A stretch of DNA of 64,000 nucleotides from Marinobacter sp. AC-23 (lineage in GTDB: Bacteria > Pseudomonadota > Gammaproteobacteria > Pseudomonadales > Oleiphilaceae). Positions 55,376 to 63,680 of this stretch are shown here, one piece after another. The notes under the pieces were generated by a model that saw only the letters and a list, made by a program, of their open reading frames with translations, was not told where the DNA came from and ran no database searches. The position numbers and the translations under genes were made by a program. Each line of letters begins with the position of its first letter. Positions within the stretch are counted from its first letter, which is position 1. Location: positions 94,693 to 158,692 of the forward strand of contig NZ_MBPP01000045.1 in assembly GCF_001858325.1 (NCBI RefSeq), given 5' to 3'.

Positions 55376-57417
55376 TGCCGGCGAACTATGAAATAGTATC
55401 TGGAGATACCCTTGGTGCCATTGCAGAACGACACGGCGCAACGGTTACGCGCCTGCTTCGTCTGAATCCAACCATAGAAAACCCTAGCCTAATTTATCCA
55501 GGGCAAATCCTTGTTATACCTGCCGCCAATGAGGTAATCACCTCCTCAACCGAACCTGGCGAGATTATTTGCAAGGCATCCTGTGAAGATCAAATTGTAG
55601 AGATTGTTCACGAAACTGGCAGCAATGAAATCGTCTTCCTCACAAAGGCAGAAGCTGAGGAGCTGGCCAGAGAAGAAAATGCTATTTGTGGCCCCATCGA
55701 GGCGTTCTATAAAGATCTCAAAAACTTGTCTGGCGGCGAACCTGACTCAGAAGACAGGCCGAAAGAAGCTGAAGGAAGCCTGAAGTCTGAAGTTCAGGAA
55801 CGCAAACAAGCGCTGATTGATGATCTAATATCTAAAGGTGCCATATCAAATGACATGCAAACCATCCCCAAATTAACCGAGATCAAACGGCTTTCTGGCA
55901 AAAAACATCGTAGCTACGTGCGCTCCGATAAAATGAAGAACCACTTACGGCGCTATAGCATTGCATCCCGGGATAAAGCACGCAGCAAAGGTTGGTTAAC
56001 GTCAGACGGTATTAACGGCAAAAAGCTGGCCGAAGCGATAGAGAGTGAACTCAAAGTACAAGTAAAGTTCGAGCTGGGAAGTCCAGATCCCGACGGCGTG
56101 ATGATGCAGGCGCTTAATCAGTTTTATGAAGAGGCTGAGTGGTCGGTCTGGGGCAAAAACCGAAAGCAAAAAGTTGCTGAGACCGGTTTTGATGCCTCTG
56201 CAGAAGCTCAGTTTATGCGTTTTGCGGCAGGAGCTAGCGGGTTTGCCGAATACAATCCAAAAAAAGGAAAGGTTCATATCCAAGCAAAGGCGGACGCACA
56301 GTATGTACTTGCGGAGGGTAAAGCGACCATTGAGCAGTCATTTCCCGCAAGCAACAAGAGTGCAATCCGCATCTACTACCGAGTCGGTGGCTGGGATGGC
56401 GAACGCAAATATGCATCCCTTGGGCACTTTCAGGCAAAACTGGCCATTACGGCTTCAGGTTTTGCTGGTGCATCTGCCGTATTAGCTGCGAACGTCCACG
56501 TGGATAGCAGCGAAGGTCTCCCAAAAGTTAAAGGCATAGCAGCTCGTAAAAAAGGACAAGGTGCCAATATAGAAGGTAGTGTTTTTGCTGGTGTTCGCGC
56601 CGGCTGCGAAGTGGCTGGCGATCTGCGATGGAAGGATGTTCTAACCTCTGAGAAAGAATGGGACACTTTGTGCAAGATCGGGGAGAAAGTGGAGGTTGCG
56701 GCAGGGGCAGCTGCGGAGTTTGAGGTTCGACTTATGTTCAGTGATCAGACAGGCAAGTTTTATTTTAACTGTCATGCCGGTCTGGTTCTGGGGGTTGGTC
56801 CATCAGGCAGTTTTCTACTGGAAATAGAGTCCAACAACATCATCAAGATGCTGCACTTTGTGTATAACGCTCTGCTGGATGTGGATTTCAGGTATCTGGA
56901 GCTGTTTGATGGGGATTCGGATACCTTTGTATGGTACCAGCGCCTTAGTTTATTCGCCTTGAGCAAAGGCATCTCAAGCATTGCTGCTGCTCAAGAGTTT
57001 ACAGGCGGATCAATAGACAGTCTCGTCGATTACGTCGATAGTTTCTTTGTTGGTCGCCAGCGCGAGCAGCAAGGGACAGAACTGGCTCATAATGTGATTG
57101 AGGATCTTAAGCTGCAGGAAAACGCCGTACTCCTGCATTCACCGCCTGAAGTTAAAGGCACAGTGCTGGATAACATTCTCTACGATTGGTGGCTAACACC
57201 GGGTATTTGGAGCAGTGGCGATATAAAAGTACAAGCCGTAAATCAGATACTCCGGACATTTCAGAGTTGGCGTGATTTTGAGGAAACTGTTGTTCGGATG
57301 AACCTCAAGGCACCTCAAGGCCCGCAGAATTTCAGGAAAACTTTGACCGTTTGTTCGAGTTTATTGGCAAACGCAAAGTGGATCAACGGCTGTTTATACA
57401 CCAATTGGGAAACGTAG
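55375..57417 (+). CDS. T6SS cargo protein 2 with N-terminal LysM
   Basis: A 680-residue protein. A LysM domain at residues 3-46 (YEIVSGDTLGAIAERHGATV, then IYPGQILVIP) may bind peptidoglycan. A short Cys motif CKASCEDQIVEIVHETG near 64-80 matches module 1, then a charged linker (EIKRLSGKKHRSYV near 169-182). Shared core AEAQFMRFAAGASGFAEYN lies near 277-295. A Gly/Ala-rich C-terminal region with FYFNCHAGLVLGVGPSG near 462-478 and DVDFRYLELFDGD follows. The homologous region in module 1 is split. The toxic mechanism is not recognisable; membrane or envelope action is plausible from the Gly-rich hydrophobic segment and LysM. Confidence 0.75.
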   Translation: MPANYEIVSGDTLGAIAERHGATVTRLLRLNPTIENPSLIYPGQILVIPAANEVITSSTEPGEIICKASCEDQIVEIVHETGSNEIVFLTKAEAEELAREENAICGPIEAFYKDLKNLSGGEPDSEDRPKEAEGSLKSEVQERKQALIDDLISKGAISNDMQTIPKLTEIKRLSGKKHRSYVRSDKMKNHLRRYSIASRDKARSKGWLTSDGINGKKLAEAIESELKVQVKFELGSPDPDGVMMQALNQFYEEAEWSVWGKNRKQKVAETGFDASAEAQFMRFAAGASGFAEYNPKKGKVHIQAKADAQYVLAEGKATIEQSFPASNKSAIRIYYRVGGWDGERKYASLGHFQAKLAITASGFAGASAVLAANVHVDSSEGLPKVKGIAARKKGQGANIEGSVFAGVRAGCEVAGDLRWKDVLTSEKEWDTLCKIGEKVEVAAGAAAEFEVRLMFSDQTGKFYFNCHAGLVLGVGPSGSFLLEIESNNIIKMLHFVYNALLDVDFRYLELFDGDSDTFVWYQRLSLFALSKGISSIAAAQEFTGGSIDSLVDYVDSFFVGRQREQQGTELAHNVIEDLKLQENAVLLHSPPEVKGTVLDNILYDWWLTPGIWSSGDIKVQAVNQILRTFQSWRDFEETVVRMNLKAPQGPQNFRKTLTVCSSLLANAKWINGCLYTNWET

Positions 57418-57499
57418 TTGCGATATCCGGCAGTCCGGTGAAACTTGACCCTTTTAGAGTCTGCAAGACCTGTGGAATCGCTTAATACGGAGTGTATTG

Positions 57500-58458
57500 A
57501 TGTTAAAAATTGCCCGAATTAGTGCCGTGTGGTTGTTTACAGTGCCTGTCCTGACTGCAGGATGTGGCGGACTATTAAACGATAAAGTTGAGTCTGAGGC
57601 TGCGCAGCAAACAGCTGCACAAGCCATTGCAAATCAGGTGTTTATCAAAGGCGGTACATTTATACTGGGAGATGTGGGTCGCCCAAATGGTTCACCGTAT
57701 GTGACGCTCACCGATTTTAGCCGCCCTACTGCGGAAGTGAGCGTCGACAGCTACTCCATTTCTCGTTACGAAACAACGTGGGGAGAAATGAAAGTCTATT
57801 ACGAAGCTCTTGACCGCACTCTTCTGTACGCAGACGACTTCATCTATAAAAAGTATGTAAAAGCAACGGACGACCCGTTATCACCCAACTACTATCGCAA
57901 GCCCGCTCGAGTGCCCAATTATGGAGAGGCAGAAGGTTACTGTGCCTGGCTGGCAGAGCAAACCGGACTACCGTTTGCACTACCTACTGAAGCACAGTGG
58001 GAATATGCGGCCCGTAGCCGAGGGACGAATATTCCTTACGCAACTGACTCAGGCACTATTGAAAAAGATCCCTACCTGCGGCGCCCAAAAGAATATGTGG
58101 ACCCATCAATTCCGCCGTCGGGCAATACCCTGATGCAATCATCGGTTAAGTTCGAGCGCCGCCCAGTAGGCAGTTATCCCCCCAACCCTATCGGCCTCTA
58201 CGACATGACAGGGAACGTGGCGGAGTGGACGCGAGACTGGTTTCAGGAAGACTTCTACGAGCACGCACCTGGCAATAACCCCAGTGGCCCGGCAAAGCCG
58301 ATAAATCCAGACAAACCCCAAAAAACCGTTAGAGACTGGGCTGGCCGTGGAGATCACATGGCGGAGGCGGAACCGTATTTGCCAGAGCAGGTGCGCATAT
58401 AGAAAGCTCGGGCAATGGCTTCCGCTGCGTCGTCAACAGCCCCGAACCGGTGAACTGA
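57500..58458 (+). CDS. FGE-fold (SUMF1-like) lipoprotein, candidate immunity protein 2, frameshifted near 58360
   Basis: About 319 residues after repair. Signal with lipobox VLTAGC near residues 17-22. FGE-like signature segments are FIKGGTFILGDVGR, YETTWGEMKVYYEAL, LPTEAQWEYAARSRG and GLYDMTGNVAEWTRDW. The raw frame stops at 58402; restoring one G in CATGGC near 58360 gives HMGGGGTVFARAGAHIESS and the canonical end GNGFRCVVN to TGA 58456-58458. Like copy 1, it lacks the catalytic cysteine pair. ATG 57500 is preferred to the overlapping TTG because GGAG is better spaced. Follows cargo 2 on the same strand. Confidence 0.75.
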
Positions 58459-58532
58459 TTCGTTTTAATCCGGAACACATACCCCAAACAGGTCCACCAC
58501 AAAAGAAATCAAGCAAACCACAAGGAAGAAAT

Positions 58533-58856
58533 ATGAGACACATGGAGCAAATACCACAACAAAAGAATCGCCTGCTAGCCCTAATTCTTGGTGGGTTTCT
58601 CGGCATTTTTGGCGCTGACCGATTTTACCTCGGCAAGTGGAAAAGTGGCATTGTGAAAGCACTTACGCTGGGTGGTCTGGGAGTATGGTGGTTTATTGAT
58701 AACGCTCTGATGCTGCTTGATGCGTTTCTATTTTCCTTGGGGAAAGACTCGGGAATCGTAAAGGATGCTAACGGCCAGGATCTTCGCTATGGACTATCGC
58801 TGTACCGGCTGAAAAATGGCCGTTTGCAACGAGATTGGTTCGATACTGGCGCCTAA
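58533..58856 (+). CDS. TM2-domain membrane protein
   Basis: A 107-residue protein: MRHMEQIPQQKNRLLALILGG leads into a TM2 domain with two helices separated by FGADRFYLGKWKSGIVKALTLGG, including the conserved DRFYLG motif, then GVWWFIDNALMLL. ATG 58533 is preceded by AAGGAAG, and the upstream in-frame codons overlap the preceding lipoprotein gene in a different frame, so they are not part of the protein. Function unknown. Confidence 0.83.
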   Translation: MRHMEQIPQQKNRLLALILGGFLGIFGADRFYLGKWKSGIVKALTLGGLGVWWFIDNALMLLDAFLFSLGKDSGIVKDANGQDLRYGLSLYRLKNGRLQRDWFDTGA

Positions 58857-58885
58857 CGGTCCTGCATTAACTAGTCATCGGTCTT

Positions 58886-58910
58886 ACTCAGGAGTTCAAA
58901 ACTCCTGAGT
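58886..58910. other. perfect 11-bp hairpin
   Basis: ACTCAGGAGTT pairs perfectly with AACTCCTGAGT around CAA. It sits 30 bases after the TM2 stop. There is no T tract. A second hairpin (GGATGCC/GGCATCC, 58942-58971) follows before the convergent gene. Together they probably form the 3' end region of both transcripts. Confidence 0.55.
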
Positions 58911-58982
58911 GCACTGCTGCAATATACTTCATTGTTCCAAAGGATGCCCTGCCAACACCAGCAAGGCATCCAACCTACCCAG

Positions 58983-59681
58983 TCAACCCGCCAACTTGGG
59001 CAAGAACGAAGTATCAACCCAATACTTCTTCAAGTTCCCCTCATCCACCAACACCGGAATTTTCTCCTGGTTGACGTGATCGGTCGGGTCATACCATAAG
59101 TTTTCACTACGAAAAACATGGAGTTCGCGAGTTTGCGGATGCTGCCACTGGCATACGATTCTGAAAGGGCTGCGGCCATTTACGGTTAGGCCCGTATTTT
59201 GCTCTACCCGTTGCACTGACGCATGAATTTCTACGCCATTTTTCTGAAGATGGGCGTTTGTACGGTTCTTCACCGCACCGTACGCCAACATTCCGCCGCC
59301 CACTAATCCAAATACCGAACCAATCCCACCGACAATTAACGCAGCACCCCATAGTGAGAAAAAACCGTTGATCTTTGCAGCTTCTGGGCTCGATGGATCA
59401 TAAAGCACCGTTACCTGCTCACCTTGGCTATACGAGGGCGGATTAGAGCCCGTGCGGGCTTGGAACTCGATTTCGCGGCCACCGGCAGCCGCGAATTGAA
59501 CGACAGGGTAATAGCTTACAGAGTCACTGGAGCGAGAACGGATCAACTCAACCACTATGCCTTGTGCGGTAACAGAACGATCAAGAAATGAAGCTGTGTG
59601 GTTATATAAAGCAAACGCACCGGCCAGCATGCAGGCACCGATAATTGCAAAAACGTACTTGATGATATTCATAGTCTTCAA
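58983..59681 (-). CDS. DUF3592 membrane protein
   Basis: A 232-residue protein with two membrane helices (about residues 8-26 and 108-133). A DUF3592-type extracytoplasmic region includes VSYYPVVQFAAAGGREIEFQARTGS and the family-typical GEQVTVLYDPSSPEAAKI near 89-106. The C-terminal half repeats a similar pattern (VCQWQHPQTRELHVFRSENL). TTG start with AAGGAAG 7 bases upstream. Function unknown. Confidence 0.8.
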   Translation of the reverse strand: MKTMNIIKYVFAIIGACMLAGAFALYNHTASFLDRSVTAQGIVVELIRSRSSDSVSYYPVVQFAAAGGREIEFQARTGSNPPSYSQGEQVTVLYDPSSPEAAKINGFFSLWGAALIVGGIGSVFGLVGGGMLAYGAVKNRTNAHLQKNGVEIHASVQRVEQNTGLTVNGRSPFRIVCQWQHPQTRELHVFRSENLWYDPTDHVNQEKIPVLVDEGNLKKYWVDTSFLPKLAG

Positions 59682-59837
59682 CGATATCTTCCTTTTTAAG
59701 CGTTGAGGTTTTGGCTATAACGCCCCTGCCTTGGGGCGATCAAACTGCGTGCGAAATTATACCCGCAAATCGTCACCAACTCACCCAATTCGCGCTAGAC
59801 TGATCGGCATGAACAATCGAACTGCACGGGAGACCCT

Positions 59838-60965
59838 TTGAAAAAACTACTCCTGATTTGTGCAATGGCCCTGCTGATGGCGGCTGTTTTCAGCACTATA
59901 GCCCAGCCGGTTCCCATTGAGCAGAAGCTGATTAACATTCACGCCCGCGATGTGCTCGGTGATTTTCCGGGCATTGAACAGGAGCCCGTTGAGATTCAAG
60001 CCATACTGCTTGATATGTCCGATGACCCCCTTCTGCTTTTGAAGGCTCAGGCTGCGTTCATACGTTATCCCGATATGGCGCGAAACCTGTTTCCGCTTTA
60101 CGCTGCAGAGCCGGAGTTTCGGGATATTCTCAAACTCTATGGCGAAGACATTCTGCCACCCATTCAGCACTTTGTTAGCCAGCCCATCAGCACCATTGAA
60201 TGGATGAATAGGGCATCTCGTCAATTTCAAGCCGCCAAGCGTTTCTTCACCAGCGCTCCGGAGGCATCGAAATCGGATAATCAACCATCCAACGAGCGCA
60301 AAGACCTCTCACCGGAAGAGCGAGGATGGTTTGCCGTCAATTTCATTCAAAGTGAAGGCCACGATTTCCTGGGTCAGTTTATTGTCGATAGCCAGGGTGC
60401 AACTCAATGGATCGGCACAGAGCGTGTACTGGAAGGACTGAATCAGTTTTTCGCCAGTGGCATCCGTAATCTGGAACGAAACTACCGCTCCGGAAATGAG
60501 ATCACCGCCGGCGACGTTGGCTGGGCATCGGTAGACGTGCTGATTTTTGCCAGTGCGGTGAAAGTGCTCCGCGTTGGGCGTGCTACGGCAGCAACCACCA
60601 AAGGTGCAAGCCGGGGCACTCGCTCTGCTGCTCTGGCCTCAAGGGTTACCCGCAGCGGGAAAATGGCTCTGCGCAGCGCCCGTTACGCCAAGTGGCCCTT
60701 GGTTATCGGCGCCGGCTATCTCGTTATCACCCACCCCAGCCTGATTAATGACCTGTTCGCGGGAGTGGCGGAGGTACTTGGCTACCCTGTGGCCGCGGTT
60801 CAGTTTGTCGGTTGGTTGCTACTGCTTATTCCGGCCCTTTACATCGGCAGTTGGCTGTTATGGTTGCTGGCTCCACTGTTGATGGCGCTGTTTCGGGCCA
60901 TGAGCCAACTGGTGGCAATACTGAGCGGGCGCTACCGTCACAGCGCCCGATACGAGAAGTTGTGA
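59838..60965 (+). CDS. uncharacterised exported/membrane protein
   Basis: A 375-residue protein I do not recognise. Signal peptide or anchor at residues 4-22. A helical soluble region follows with MSDDPLLLLKAQAAFIRYPDM and AVNFIQSEGHDFLGQFIVDSQG, then basic TTKGASRGTRSAALASRVTRSGKM, and at least two membrane helices near 330-360 (FVGWLLLLIPALYIGSWLLW). The TTG start has GGGAGA five bases upstream. It lies between DUF3592 and mgtC, with no link to the T6SS island that I can show. Confidence 0.6.
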   Translation: MKKLLLICAMALLMAAVFSTIAQPVPIEQKLINIHARDVLGDFPGIEQEPVEIQAILLDMSDDPLLLLKAQAAFIRYPDMARNLFPLYAAEPEFRDILKLYGEDILPPIQHFVSQPISTIEWMNRASRQFQAAKRFFTSAPEASKSDNQPSNERKDLSPEERGWFAVNFIQSEGHDFLGQFIVDSQGATQWIGTERVLEGLNQFFASGIRNLERNYRSGNEITAGDVGWASVDVLIFASAVKVLRVGRATAATTKGASRGTRSAALASRVTRSGKMALRSARYAKWPLVIGAGYLVITHPSLINDLFAGVAEVLGYPVAAVQFVGWLLLLIPALYIGSWLLWLLAPLLMALFRAMSQLVAILSGRYRHSARYEKL

Positions 60966-60971
60966 AACAGA

Positions 60972-61661
60972 TTAACTCCACCCCACCTCATCAAACCGCA
61001 CATCCGCCTGCAATCGCCCGAATATCTCCATGTCATTTTCGTTTTTTCCTAAGCGCAGCACCAGCGTAGCTTGGCAGTTTTCCGCTTTTGGCTGGCGAAT
61101 CACGCTCCGGTTCTTGATCTTCGCTCCTTGCTTTTCAAGTTGGGCAGTGACTTCAGCTAGCAGATCAAAATCACCCGTCCACTTCAGTTCCAGTGAGGCA
61201 TACCGGTCCCCTCTCACAGGAAGCTGGTGCAGAACGTAAAGCGCAACAAGCACCAAAAGAGTCACCGCGGTCGCAATCACATATTCGCCAAGCCCGACAG
61301 TCACGCCGATAGCAGCAACCGCCCAGATGGAGGCTGCTGTCGTAAGCCCGCGCACAAAGTCGTGGCTCTTTACGATCGTACCGGCGCCAAGGAAACCAAT
61401 CCCGGTAATAACACCCGCAGCCGCGCGAGCCGGATCCATCCTGATGATGGAGTCCGCATCAACACTGAGCCCGGAAGATAGCTTTTGGAAGGCGACAATG
61501 ACCGCAGCCGAACCCAGGCAAACCAATATATTGGTTCGCAAGCCGGCCTCCCTACCTCGTGACTGGCGTTCCATGCCAACCAAACCACCAAGCAGCATTG
61601 CGGCCAACAGCCGCAATACAAAAACCCCATCACGAGCAATCGAGTCGAGAACATGCTCCAT
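60972..61661 (-). CDS. MgtC/SapB-family membrane protein
   Basis: A 229-residue protein with about five helices in the N-terminal 135 residues. Core motif RLLAAMLLGGLVGMERQSRGREAGLR and GVITGIGFLGAGTIVKS near 86-102 are diagnostic of MgtC/SapB. A C-terminal soluble ACT-like region (DRYASLELKWTGDFDLLAEVT) follows. Members affect magnesium homeostasis and, in pathogens, macrophage survival via the F-ATPase; here the role is general. Convergent with the preceding gene. Confidence 0.87.
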   Translation of the reverse strand: MEHVLDSIARDGVFVLRLLAAMLLGGLVGMERQSRGREAGLRTNILVCLGSAAVIVAFQKLSSGLSVDADSIIRMDPARAAAGVITGIGFLGAGTIVKSHDFVRGLTTAASIWAVAAIGVTVGLGEYVIATAVTLLVLVALYVLHQLPVRGDRYASLELKWTGDFDLLAEVTAQLEKQGAKIKNRSVIRQPKAENCQATLVLRLGKNENDMEIFGRLQADVRFDEVGWS

Positions 61662-61789
61662 CAAAATTCCCCTAAAAACACCCCGGATACTGAGTAGCTA
61701 CACTCAGGTATAATGCATGATCTACGACCAAGGCGACACAACCGGGCGCCAGCAAAAAAAGTACCTGAACCGGAAGGAAGCGCTAACCC

Positions 61790-62635
61790 ATGGCACACCC
61801 CTACTTTCTTGGCTGCCCGCAATGGCAACACCCTGCATGGAACAACATGCTGCCACCAGGCCCAAGCCCGCTGGAGCGCTATAGCAAAGTGTTTAACTGT
61901 GTTGAAGGCAACACAACCTTTTACGCAACGCCCAGCCAGGAACAGTGCCTGCAATGGCGCTCACAGGTGCCAGACGATTTTCGCTTCCTGCTCAAGTTTC
62001 CCCGCACTGTCACTCACGACCGATTGCTATCTGGCGTAGACGCGAGTGTCCGGGACTTTCTGGAGGTTGTTACACCACTGGAGGACCTATTTGGCCCATT
62101 CCTCCTGCAACTGTCCGCCGCGTTCGGGCCTCAGCACCTGAATAACCTCTGGCGCTTTATTGATGCCTTGCCGGCACCTCTGACATGTACTGTCGAAGTC
62201 CGGCACAGCGCTTTTTTTAGCAAGGGGGAAGCCGAAAGAAGCCTGAACCGTGGCCTCCGGGAGCGCAACATCGCACGCGTATGCATGGACACCAGAGCCT
62301 TATTCTCCGCTACCCCGGATAACGACATTACCCTTGAAGCCCAGCGCAAGAAGCCTCAAGTGCCAGTGCACTTGCTTCCCGGCGATGCAGCTCCGGTAAT
62401 CCGCTACATCGGGCACCCAGATCTGGAAGCCAACCGCCGCTATCTCGAGCCCTGGGTTGAGCGAGTCGCTACCTGGGTTGAGGAAAAACGTCACCCGTAC
62501 TTTTTCCTGCATATGCCAAATATTGGCGATGCACTCTCCCTCACTGAAATCTGGACTGGGCTTTTAAGCGAACGCTTGGAGGGAGTTAAAGCGCTGCATT
62601 TCAATGAAAAACAGCCCCAAATGGGGCTGTTTTAG
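61790..62635 (+). CDS. DUF72 family protein (YecE-like)
   Basis: A 281-residue TIM-barrel-like protein: YFLGCPQWQHPAWNN at the N-terminus, NCVEGNTTFYATPSQEQCLQW near 38-58, DFRFLLKFPRTVTHDRLL near 64-81 and CTVEVRHSAFFSKGEAERSL near 134-153 fit DUF72. It is widely conserved with no established function. GGAAGGAAG ribosome site. Its last codons form the ascending arm of the terminator. Confidence 0.87.
   Translation: MAHPYFLGCPQWQHPAWNNMLPPGPSPLERYSKVFNCVEGNTTFYATPSQEQCLQWRSQVPDDFRFLLKFPRTVTHDRLLSGVDASVRDFLEVVTPLEDLFGPFLLQLSAAFGPQHLNNLWRFIDALPAPLTCTVEVRHSAFFSKGEAERSLNRGLRERNIARVCMDTRALFSATPDNDITLEAQRKKPQVPVHLLPGDAAPVIRYIGHPDLEANRRYLEPWVERVATWVEEKRHPYFFLHMPNIGDALSLTEIWTGLLSERLEGVKALHFNEKQPQMGLF
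62608..62633 (+). terminator. rho-independent terminator overlapping the DUF72 stop
   Basis: AAAACAGCCCC and GGGGCTGTTTT pair around a four-base loop. The descending arm is inside the last codons of the DUF72 gene, with TTTTAG at the end. Symmetrical A and T tracts make it potentially bidirectional. Confidence 0.75.
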
Positions 62636-62723
62636 AGCGCTTCACCAAGACTGAATGAAGCGCCGTTTTGTTAAACCTGAAATGTGTCAGGGGGCAGAAA
62701 TCAAACTACTCCCACCACATCTT

Positions 62724-63680
62724 TCACTCGCATTGGCCTTTCTCAAAAACCCCTTCCGAGGTTTCCTTGACCCATGCTTGAGTCCCCGGGATAGCTCCCA
62801 GGTAATCATCACCTCCAGTGGTGTAATAACCACCGCCGTAATAGGCCCGGCCAGCCACGCTGTGGCTCAGGATGCTGGCATTCCAGTCTTTACAGGTTAC
62901 AGGCTCACCGCCCTGTTCACCCTTACATGCCGCGGGCTCACTGGCGAACCATTGGCCTGTATCACCCTCATAAAGGAGGACGCTGCTCCAGCTATCGAAC
63001 GAGCCCCCGATATCTGAGTCGTCACCGCTTGCAAGCGCACGAAGGCCGTAATTGCCACCTGCGTATGCGCGGCCTGCGGTTATGTGAGCACTGGGTGATG
63101 CCGTCAGCTGATCACAGGTTTCGGTAGGGCTCGTTGGGTCAATCACAACAACCTGGCGCACGGCAGTGGTCTCATTGGTGTCACTGTCCGTTGCGGTATA
63201 CTCGCAAGAATAGGTGCCTTCTATAGAGGTATCGACTGAACTGCAGTCCGCCGTAACCGCTATTGCCCCGTCTTCAGCATCTTCTGCTGTCGCGCCCGGA
63301 TCAACAAATGAAGTATTCAACTCCACTGACATGGGGTTATCTCCAGCCAGTTCGATGACAGGAAACTCCTTGGGAGGAAGGCCATTGCGTGGGTGTGCTT
63401 CGAAAAAGCTCCAGATAATATCCGGATAGCTTGGCCCTACACGCACCGCCCACTTGCCATTACTGCCTTGCTCGCCACCAGCCCAGTAATGGCCGGTATT
63501 GGTATCTTGCGAATTCGGCGTGGATAACGGCCCATCGAAGTACACAGTTTCAACCAGTGACCGGGCACCGCTGGTACCGTCTTGAGTATACCGGGTACGG
63601 GTGCAACCGTAGTTATTCTGGTAGGAAGGAGAACAGGCAGCAGATTGTGCCTCTGTTTCGGCAGGCGTATCTTGGATTCA
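62724..63680 (-). pseudogene. 3' fragment of a secreted PHB-depolymerase/esterase-like gene cut by IS30
   Basis: The frame is open from the left end of the insertion element (about 63680) and carries QNNYGCTRTRYTQDGTSGAR and the esterase C-terminal segment GHYWAGGEQGSNGKWAVRVG with the likely catalytic His, then SYPDIIWSFFEAHPRNG. Downstream are a DUF5011-like Ig domain (VIELAGDNPMSVELNTSFVDPG, then CEYTATDSDTNETTAVRQVVVID) and two carbohydrate-binding-like repeats (HITAGRAYAGGNYGLRALASG, then VAGRAYYGGGYYTTGGDDYL). The signal peptide, nucleophile and most of the hydrolase domain are missing. ATG 63545 (MYFDGPL) is only an internal codon. Identification as depolymerase is inferred from the His motif and domain order. 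Confidence 0.65.

Noticed and set aside
46945..58458. Full type VI secretion locus
   Set aside because: No tssB/C, tssK, clpV, tssJLM or hcp genes are visible; only vgrG and cargo modules, so this is an orphan island.
58347..58532. Long N-terminal extension of the TM2 protein
   Set aside because: It overlaps the repaired end of the FGE-like lipoprotein in another frame, and ATG 58533 has a good ribosome site.
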